Of a stretch of 64,000 nt of DNA, positions 57,159-64,000 are shown in pieces (positions within the stretch are counted from its first letter, which is position 1; every line of letters starts with the position of its first letter). The stretch is from Phycisphaerae bacterium. GTDB lineage: Bacteria; Planctomycetota; Phycisphaerae; Tepidisphaerales; Tepidisphaeraceae. The notes below the pieces were generated by a model, which was not told where the DNA came from, did not search any database, and saw only the letters and a list, made by a program, of their open reading frames with translations. The translations under genes and the position numbers were made by a program. The stretch lies in NCBI GenBank assembly GCA_026004655.1, contig BPJO01000003.1:186254-250253 (forward strand). The letters are read 5' to 3'.

Positions 57159-58737
57159 CCAATTCCATGGTGGGAATGACGACAAAAGTAGTGCTTTTGT
57201 CAGCCATGGCAAACGGAATGAACAGATCCCCTCGATGCTCTAGCGCCCCACAGGTGTAAACCACGTTGGGAACGTATCCGTCCCGATCTTCTCCGTCGGG
57301 AGTGATCAAGGGTTTACGTAAGTGCCCGATAATTTTCAGAGGATTTTCGAGGTCTAGAAGCATGGCACCGATTGCATAGGTTCTCATCGGTCCGACGCCG
57401 TGCGTTAGCAAAATCCAGCCCCGATCGGTTTCGATGGGAGCGCCACAGTTTCCGATCTGCATCAGCTCCCAGGGATGTCTAGGCGCGATCAGTTTCTCAG
57501 CCGTTTCCCAGAAGTGAACTGATCGACTTCGAGAAATGAATAGATTTTCGCCATCGATCCGGGAACACATCACGTAATTGCCCTGAATCTTTCGGGGAAA
57601 TAACGCCATCCCTTTGTTCAGAACTGCTCGACCGTTCAAAGACGCAAACTCGATCCGTTTGAAATCCGACGTCGATAGCATCATCGGGAGCGTGCGTACA
57701 CCGTTGTAAGCCGTGTATGTCCCGTAGTAGGTCACGCTTCCATCATCATCGGTAAAACGCGTCAACCGTAGGTCTTCAAGCCCATTCGACTGCTCCTCGC
57801 TCATCGGGAAGATGACCAATTCCTGGAGAGTCGATTCCGGGTCAAGATCGATGTGAAAATTGCTCTGAATCAACCACATCAAGTGACCCAACGATTCCTG
57901 CTCTTGAGGATCTAAATTACTGGTTGTACGAATGGATTCGATTGCCTGAGTAAACTGGGTCAACGTAAACTTCTCTCCCAAAGTTTCCGCTACCCGAGCA
58001 ATCGCGCCGTTAGTCCCGATCCCCATTTCGTTTAGTTTTCGGAGTACCAGATGCTTCAGATAGTGTCGGTCCGGAGCAATCCGTGAGCGGTGCAGCTTCG
58101 AGGGCATCGGATCGAGATTGACCTGATCATCCGGTGTAATGATCCCCGTTCGGAACGCGATCGAACTGACGTGCCCTTCCCCGGTAGCTCGCAGAGACAT
58201 GATGAATCGCAATCCACCTTCTTCTACCCCGGATTGGTCGGGATGAGGCACGATCGAAGGATTGAACAAGGCAGCAGAGTCCACGGAATATTCCATGGTC
58301 ATATAAGCCCCTGCCAGGAGACGACGCTGGGGAGACCATTTTTCATGCCATCCGATCAGACCGGACCCGGTTTCATAATTCTCCTGAAAGATGAAACCGA
58401 TTTTAGGATGACGATGCGCATATGCCCGTTCGACCTCATGCAACAGGTCATCGATCTGATCTTCAGGAATCGCACGGATTCGTTCGAACAGTGACCGAAC
58501 CCGTGACGGACCGAGTAAAAACGGACGGGTGATCACCCTTCGATAGTCGCTAGTCAAATGAACCGGAAGCCTTCTCACACTGATTCTGCCGCTGTTGATC
58601 AATGACTCGAAACACACCGCCCGTCCGTTTCCAGTTGAATCAGCTGAGCCGGAATGATGTTTCAAGTTCATGGTTCCCTTAGTATTGGTATCCATTTCAG
58701 TGTGAGTTTCAATCCCCGTGTCATTTGATTCAGTCAT
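57118..58737 (-). CDS. Glycoside phosphorylase/hydrolase, GH130-like
   Basis: 539-residue five-bladed propeller of the GH130 (PH1107-related) family, which breaks beta-mannosides using phosphate. Landmarks are ALFNPSIVPHPDQ, EGGLRFIMSLRATG, the catalytic-acid block NGLEDLRLTRF (family GxEDPR, here Leu for Pro), TYTAYNGVRTL and GNCGAPIETDRGWILLTHG. I start at 58737 (MTESNDTG); its ATG overlaps the glycosyltransferase stop by eight bases. The first 50 residues are polar and unstructured-looking. The pair with the GT4 gene suggests linked synthesis and turnover of a mannose-containing glycan. Confidence 0.82.
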   Translation of the reverse strand: MTESNDTGIETHTEMDTNTKGTMNLKHHSGSADSTGNGRAVCFESLINSGRISVRRLPVHLTSDYRRVITRPFLLGPSRVRSLFERIRAIPEDQIDDLLHEVERAYAHRHPKIGFIFQENYETGSGLIGWHEKWSPQRRLLAGAYMTMEYSVDSAALFNPSIVPHPDQSGVEEGGLRFIMSLRATGEGHVSSIAFRTGIITPDDQVNLDPMPSKLHRSRIAPDRHYLKHLVLRKLNEMGIGTNGAIARVAETLGEKFTLTQFTQAIESIRTTSNLDPQEQESLGHLMWLIQSNFHIDLDPESTLQELVIFPMSEEQSNGLEDLRLTRFTDDDGSVTYYGTYTAYNGVRTLPMMLSTSDFKRIEFASLNGRAVLNKGMALFPRKIQGNYVMCSRIDGENLFISRSRSVHFWETAEKLIAPRHPWELMQIGNCGAPIETDRGWILLTHGVGPMRTYAIGAMLLDLENPLKIIGHLRKPLITPDGEDRDGYVPNVVYTCGALEHRGDLFIPFAMADKSTTFVVIPTMELVNHLLDSPPLEEN

Positions 58738-61057
58738 GAGACGATGGTTCGACCGATCGCATAACCATGGCCGAGGATAGATCCAACATCTCCTCTTCTG
58801 AAACCGTTTCTCGTTCGACTTCGGCAAGGGTTAGGGCCGAGATCAGCCAGGCCAGGGTACTTTCGGCGCCTTGGTTGAGGCTCGGGCCCGACATGTGCAG
58901 CCCGTCGGCACAACCGCCGGTTTCCGAATCGACCAAACACACCCCCAATTCATTGCGTCCGGTAAACCAGCTGAGAACGGATTTGGCGCGGTCCAGCCAT
59001 TTTTGTTCGATCGTGATCCGCCAGGCATCGACGCAGGCCTCGACCAACGCCATAGCCTCGATCGGTTGCTGATCGAATCTCGCACGCCAACCGTCGCGTG
59101 TGAGCCAACCATTATTTCCGATCAAACTGACAGTTCCGGTCGAATCGACCTGCAAATCGATCAACCACTCCAGTGACGCCAGTGCTTGTTCTACCATGTC
59201 TGCCCGGTTCATGGCGTTCCCTGCCATCAACAGGGCATGGGGCAATTTCGCATTATCGTAAGTGACTACATCTTCCAGCCAAGGCCAATGGGAAGTTGCG
59301 TTGTCCTTAAAAGCCTTAAACAAACCTTCGGCCAGCGCGTTGCGGACTCGCAAAACACGCGTATCGCCTTCATAATGCTGCAAATAATGTGACAAACCTA
59401 TGATCGCAAAAGCACCCGCTCTTGGCGCAGTAAAGCTTCTAACCACGGGTAACGCATCGACAAGAAGACGCGATGCGATAGCCCGCATGGAATCGGTCAT
59501 TGCCCATCGGGTCGCCACCCCCAGGGCCCAGATCGCCCGACCGTGACTGTCCTGGCTTCCCTGTTCTTCCAGCCACTCCCGTGAGTAACTCATGAAGTTG
59601 CGGAAACATTTCTTATCTTGATTGAACGCATGATGCAGGAATGACAGATAACGATCGGCTTGGATCATCAATGACCGTTCACCGGTCTGTCGGGCATGAA
59701 GAATGACCGCAATCAAGGCTCGTGCGTTGTCGTCGGTGCAATACCCATGACGACGATCCGGGGTCGCGCCGATGGCGTGTTGGGTGATTCCGACGTCGTC
59801 ACTCAACCGGATCAAATGCGACATATCAATCTTTGTCGGAACTGTTATGCTGTCTGTATTCTTGAGCAAGACGACTTTTGACCGACCGTCGCGACGTTGA
59901 TGGACCACTTCGCAGATCAGGTCCAGATACGCCTCTGCGACTTTGGACCAGACCATTGGACGGCCGTATTGATACGCGGCTCTTCGTATGGCATGACGCT
60001 CGTCCTCATGCTCCAACAGGTACAAAATCCGGTCGGCTAAAGCGTTAGAGTCATTAAACGGGAAGAATAAACCTCGTCCCTCTGCCAGAAGCTCTTCGGC
60101 GTGCCAGAATGGTGTGCTGATCACAGCCTTTCCAGCGCCACAGGCGTAAGCGAGTGTCCCTGAGGTAATCTGTGCGGCGTTCGGATAAGGAATCACGTAA
60201 ATATCCGTCACCGTCAGGTATTGGATCAGGTCGGCCGTGCTGACATAGCGGTTATCGAACCGAACATGATTCTGGAGCCCGAGTTCGTTGACGAGTTTTT
60301 CCAATGATTCCCGGTACCGGTTCCCTTCCTGACGAATGACATGCGGATGAGTCGCACCAAGAATGATGTACAGGACGTCGGGGTTTTTCTGAATGACCTT
60401 GGGCATCGCACGTATGGCTGTTTCGATCCCCTTGCCCGGACCGAGCAAACCGAACGTCAAAAGCACACGCCGACCCACGGTATTGAAATGTTCCGCATAA
60501 TAATGGGGGTCCACAAAAGGCATGTCCGGAACCCCGTGTGGGATGAACGCGATCTTTTGAGGCGCAACCCCCCACCCGTCTGTGAGAATGTTCCGGGCTT
60601 TTTTGCTCATCACGACCACACGATCACAAACCCGGATCAACTCACGAAGCGTCGATCGCTGGGTCACCGACGGTTCGGTTAAAACGGTGTGCAGCGTGGC
60701 AATCAGGGGCATCCGTAATCGTTTGGCGAACGACAAAACGTGAGAACCATCTTTTCCCCCGAAAATACCATATTCGTGCTGAATAATGGTGGCGTCGATC
60801 TGCTCGTTATTCAGGATTTCGGCAGCCGCCTGGTAATCCCCGATTCGGTTTTGATTGATCTGGTAACGCACCTCATCGGGATAGTCATAGCAGTCGATCT
60901 CGTCGTCCATGGCAATCACGCTGGCGCCGTTTCCGAGCTGACCGGCCACGGCCTCATAAAGGTCTCGGGTAAAGGTGGCGATTCCGCATTGTCGGGGAGG
61001 ATAAGTTCCAAGAAAAGCAACGGTTTGAATAAGAGAGCGCGTGTTTTCTTGCGGCAT
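58730..61057 (-). CDS. Family 4 glycosyltransferase with C-terminal six-hairpin domain
   Basis: 775-residue two-domain protein. The N-terminal part is a GT-B glycosyltransferase (TYPPRQCGIATFTRDL, HEYGIFGG, LGLLGPGKGIETAIRAM, IYVIPYPNAAQITSGTLAYA). From about 420 a (alpha/alpha)6 domain follows, with GYCTDDNARALI, GSQDSHGRAIWALG and WLEDVVTYDNAKLPHALL, as in trehalase- or glucoamylase-type barrels. It may bind or trim a glycan. GGAGG lies seven bases before the ATG at 61057; the longer frame to 61144 is rejected. The GH130 gene follows by overlap. Confidence 0.85.
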   Translation of the reverse strand: MPQENTRSLIQTVAFLGTYPPRQCGIATFTRDLYEAVAGQLGNGASVIAMDDEIDCYDYPDEVRYQINQNRIGDYQAAAEILNNEQIDATIIQHEYGIFGGKDGSHVLSFAKRLRMPLIATLHTVLTEPSVTQRSTLRELIRVCDRVVVMSKKARNILTDGWGVAPQKIAFIPHGVPDMPFVDPHYYAEHFNTVGRRVLLTFGLLGPGKGIETAIRAMPKVIQKNPDVLYIILGATHPHVIRQEGNRYRESLEKLVNELGLQNHVRFDNRYVSTADLIQYLTVTDIYVIPYPNAAQITSGTLAYACGAGKAVISTPFWHAEELLAEGRGLFFPFNDSNALADRILYLLEHEDERHAIRRAAYQYGRPMVWSKVAEAYLDLICEVVHQRRDGRSKVVLLKNTDSITVPTKIDMSHLIRLSDDVGITQHAIGATPDRRHGYCTDDNARALIAVILHARQTGERSLMIQADRYLSFLHHAFNQDKKCFRNFMSYSREWLEEQGSQDSHGRAIWALGVATRWAMTDSMRAIASRLLVDALPVVRSFTAPRAGAFAIIGLSHYLQHYEGDTRVLRVRNALAEGLFKAFKDNATSHWPWLEDVVTYDNAKLPHALLMAGNAMNRADMVEQALASLEWLIDLQVDSTGTVSLIGNNGWLTRDGWRARFDQQPIEAMALVEACVDAWRITIEQKWLDRAKSVLSWFTGRNELGVCLVDSETGGCADGLHMSGPSLNQGAESTLAWLISALTLAEVERETVSEEEMLDLSSAMVMRSVEPSSHD

Positions 61058-61240
61058 GGGTCTGCCTCCATGAGTAACAAAACAAATCCTTGTGGGGCGT
61101 GGTTTAGACAAACCACGCCTGTTCCCTGCGGTGTGGTCAATCAAACATCTACCATTCTTCTATAGGCGAAATGGGGTTTGTTTGGCAAGTGATAAATAAC
61201 GATTCATGTAAAATCGTCGGAAAATTCTCTCGAATAAAAA

Positions 61241-62426
61241 TCATTTCATGATTCCGGGGATCGTTTTTCCGTCATGTGCTCGCCGGATAATTCGTTCTCC
61301 AAAACGGTTTCTGATCACGTCTAGGGTACGGTCCACTTTTTCCTGTTTGAATTGCTCGTTCGGGTCGAACAATTCCAGCTGAACCTCTCGGGTAAACTCG
61401 CTGGTCTGTGTTCCAATCAATCGGACCGGTTGAAAGTGAACCAAAGCCCATTCATCGAATAATCTGCATGAAAGTTCATAAATTTTCTTTGACGAAGACG
61501 TCGCGGAGATCAGCTTGCGGGACCGGGTGATGGTCCGAAAGTTACCCAAACGGATTTTAACGGTCACGCACTGAGCCAGGTAACCGGCTCTGTCTTAATC
61601 TTCCTCCGACCGACTGAGCCTGTTCCAGGAGCACGTTCCGGATGTCCTGCTGGGTTAACAGGTCCTCGGGAAAGGTTTGCTGCTGTCCGATGGATTTGGG
61701 CGGGTCTGGGGCGTGGACCGGTTGATGATCGATCCCGTATATCAGTTCCCGGATCCGATGACTATAGGATCCGAAATGCGCTGCAAGCCAGTTGTCGTCC
61801 ATTTTTCTTAGATCGTGGACGGTTTTGATCCCCAAACGGTAGAGTCGCTGGGCGGTTTTGGTTCCGATACCCCAGATACGATCGACGGCTAGCGACGGAA
61901 GCACCTTTTCCACCATTTCGGGATGAATCACCATCAGACCGTCCGGTTTGCTTAAATCACTGGCCAGTTTGGCGAGGAACTTGTTCGTTGCGACACCGAT
62001 CGAAGCTGTCAATCGGATCTGGGAACGGATTCTTGAGCGAATTTCCTGTGCAATCTTTTCTCCTGATCCGAACAAAACCAAAGACCCGGTCACGTCCAGA
62101 AAGGCTTCATCGATACTCAAGGGTTGAATCTGATCGGTAAACTGTCGGAAAATATCACAAATCTGTTCCGAAACGGCTTGATACCGGGAATAGGATCCTT
62201 TGACGATGATGGCCTGCGGGCAAAGCCTTCGGGCGAGGGTCATCGGCATGGCCGAACGGCAACCATAGGCTCGGGCTTCATACGAGGCTGCGGCCACCAC
62301 CCCTCGATCCCCTGTTCCCCCTACCAAAACCGGTTTTCCGCGTAATTCCGGATGGTCACGCTGTTCGACCGAAGCGAAAAACGCGTCCATATCCACATGC
62401 AAAATGGTCCGATCCTGAGCCCTCAC
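61241..62426 (-). CDS. dinB: DNA polymerase IV, one apparent frameshift
   Basis: Y-family lesion-bypass polymerase. The metal-binding residues are in HVDMDAFFASVE (Asp12) and LSIDEAFLDVTG (Asp106-Glu107), and YSRYQAVSEQI and IWGIGTKTAQRL are family blocks. As read, the last domain (little finger) is out of frame. Removing one base at CCGG (61584-61587) restores GRLRQSGYLAQCVTVKIRL and gives 395 codons (394 residues), normal for DinB. The chain ends without a clear beta-clamp motif, apart from the QLELFDP stretch inside, which fits the QLxLF clamp-binding consensus. Confidence 0.9.
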
Positions 62427-62584
62427 AATACCCTATCTTAAACCAACCATTTATCCGAACAAAATACTAATTTTGTGAAACAAACCTGTCCTACTGTCAT
62501 CCAGGTTTCAGAAAGGACTGAAAAAGCGTACATCAGAACGCCGTATTTAAAGTTCTTAAAAACACAATAAAGTATGTTGACATC

Positions 62585-63416
62585 ATGAAGTACATTGACC
62601 CCCACATTCATTGTGTCAGCCGGACTACTGATGACTACATTTATATGGCCCGGGCAGGGGTGGTCGCCGTCAGTGAACCGGCCTTCTGGGCAGGGTTTGA
62701 TCGGTCCAGTGCTGCGTCATTTTATGATTATTTTCGACACCTAACCGACGTAGAACCCAAACGGGCTGCCAAATATGGGATCGAGCATTTTTCTTGGCTT
62801 TGCATCAACGCCAAGGAGGCCGAAAATGTCCAATTGAGCAAGGAAGTCATCGCGTTGATCCCCCCGATGCTATCCCACCCGCGTGTCCTAGGGATCGGGG
62901 AGATCGGGTTGAACAAGAACACCCGCAATGAAATTACCACTTTTGAACTCCAGGTCGATCTAGCCGCTCGGTACGATCAGATGATTCTGATCCATACCCC
63001 TCATCTTGAAGACAAACATAAGGGAACCGATATTATCTGCTCGATTCTGAAAAATGACCGTCGGATCCGTCCAGAACGTGTCTTGATCGACCATTGCGAG
63101 GAGCATACCCTTCGAAAAGCTCGGGAATGTGGTTTTTGGGCGGGTTTAACCATTTATCCGGTCACCAAAGTCACCCCCCCAGCGGGCTGTAGACATCATG
63201 GAAACGTTCGGAACAGACATGTTGATGGTTAATTCCGCCAGCGACTGGGGTGAATCCGGGCCCCATATGTTGACCGACACTTGTCTGGAGTTCCGACGAC
63301 GCGGACACACCGAGCAAGAAGCTTTGGACGTATTTTTTAACAACCCATGTCGTTTTTTTGGCCAAAACCCCAAATGGACGATAAAACCCGTCATGGATCA
63401 ACCGAGTCATCCCTGA
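62585..63416 (+). CDS. TatD-related metal hydrolase, EboB-like, one apparent frameshift
   Basis: TIM-barrel amidohydrolase. MKYIDPHIHCVSRTTDDY, AGVVAVSEPAFWAGFDRSS, VLGIGEIGLNKNT, LIHTPHLEDKHKGT, LIDHCEEHT and VNSASDWGESGP give the metal ligands (HxH, Glu, His, His, Asp). DPHIH-SRTTDDY, EPAFW and the NSASDWG end are typical of the TatD homologues named EboB, from the ebo/edb cluster, rather than TatD itself. The frame breaks in seven C at 63174-63180; removing one gives 277 codons (276 residues). The other ebo genes are not adjacent. The reaction is unknown. Confidence 0.85.
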
Positions 63417-63572
63417 CCCCCCTCCCGTCCACCCGGAAAATGTTCCGTTTTGATTCAACCTGATGGAACAAACTTAGTATAATATTTTGGAGATTGAGCA
63501 TCCGGCCTGTTTTTTGATTCACATCATTATTGATCCGGATGCTGCCGATAAGAAAAGTAAAGGCAGAAGACC

Positions 63573-64000
63573 ATGATGTGCCTTTCATATAGAAATTTTT
63601 TTCTGATCGGTTCGATCGTCGCGGTTGTGATGATGAACTTTGCTGTTCCGATTCATGCTCAGGATCGGACCAATCGCCCCAAGGGTAATGCGGTCGAGCA
63701 AAACAGGGACCGTTCCGAGCAGAATCAGGTTCGTGGTGATCAAAACCGTAGTAATAGGTCGTCAGGTTATGATCGTCTTCGGATGGGTCCGAACGGGCTT
63801 CCGATGCCGGCCGACCGGACCGCTTCGATCGAGGCCAAGCGAGAACTCGAAGCTGCCAAGGCTGAGCTCACCGAAGCCATGTCGGCCAATTCCGGTATTT
63901 CGAGCATCGCGCTGGAAAATGAACTGCTCGCCACGGAAGAATATCGACAGGCGTTGATCGACCTGCGTCGTGCTCAAGCGGATTATGACAACGTCCGCAG
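63573..64000 (+). CDS. Exported protein, 3' end outside window
   Basis: The frame is open to the right edge without a stop. It begins MMCLSYRNFF and has a signal peptide (FLIGSIVAVVMMNFAVPIHAQ, cut after HA), then a polar, asparagine- and arginine-rich spacer (NRPKGNAVEQNRDRSEQN). From about residue 95 a charged helical region follows (SIEAKRELEAAKAELTEAM; EYRQALIDLRRAQADYDNV), probably a coiled coil. The plus-strand frame at 63640-63957 is a shadow of this one. AAGGCAGAAG precedes the ATG. No family recognised from the first 142 residues. Confidence 0.7.
   Translation, partial: MMCLSYRNFFLIGSIVAVVMMNFAVPIHAQDRTNRPKGNAVEQNRDRSEQNQVRGDQNRSNRSSGYDRLRMGPNGLPMPADRTASIEAKRELEAAKAELTEAMSANSGISSIALENELLATEEYRQALIDLRRAQADYDNVR

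Overview
The window comes from a diderm bacterium. The protein set points to the Planctomycetota, probably class Phycisphaerae. This is an inference from gene content: an LptE-like lipoprotein and a BamD/YbgF-like protein next to ClpC, a full-length pyruvate carboxylase, a glutamyl-tRNA synthetase with a long insert after KLSKR, a Tat-exported sugar isomerase-like protein, a DUF1569 protein and a YD-repeat/Rhs protein. No rRNA is present to settle it.

Layout. 1-4640: the 3' part of a GC-rich Rhs/YD-repeat gene that runs off the left edge, a small membrane-anchored protein behind it, and two doubtful minus-strand mini-ORFs. 4658-6922: a Na+/Ca2+ antiporter, tRNA-Val(TAC) and an FAH-family hydrolase. 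6935-14512 (minus): M32 carboxypeptidase, exported esterase, lipoprotein hydrolase, biotin ligase and pyruvate carboxylase. 14701-21973: gltX, clpC, ligA and a GNAT acetyltransferase. 22113-28902: a short conserved protein, two TIM-barrel isomerase-like proteins around an alanine-glyoxylate-type aminotransferase, a TPR lipoprotein and hisG. 28966-39748: a HerA-like ATPase, a Sua5/TsaC gene with a DUF2103-like partner, peroxiredoxin, a DUF4149-like membrane protein, nth, a SpoIID-like protein, a HEAT-repeat protein and a WecA/MraY-type transferase. 39972-48811: fmt, obgE, rpmA, a GH42 beta-galactosidase, a UbiA-like protein, a STAS protein and several membrane proteins. 48917-56600: pheA, an ECF sigma/membrane/PDZ operon, gyrB, a BamD-like plus LptE-like pair and a lone nuoA. 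56676-64000: DUF1569, a GH130 plus GT4 operon, dinB, an EboB-like TatD hydrolase and the start of an exported protein.

The gene pairs that make most sense together are pyruvate carboxylase with its biotin ligase; fmt, obgE and rpmA with gltX (translation and ribosome assembly); the BamD-like and LptE-like pair (outer membrane); GT4 with GH130 (glycan synthesis or phosphorolysis); and the sigma/membrane/PDZ trio (envelope signalling).

The strongest overall observation is technical. Eight otherwise well-conserved genes are broken by 11 frameshifts. Every one is repaired by removing a single base from a short same-base run, and each corrected gene length is a multiple of three. This looks like a systematic insertion error in the assembly rather than gene decay, so these genes are annotated here as one CDS each. 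I found no convincing new defence system, IS element, prophage or CRISPR array. The most interesting unexplained elements are a nested RNA stem directly in front of obgE, the Rhs C-terminus with its downstream membrane protein, the GT4/GH130 operon and the stand-alone HerA-like ATPase.
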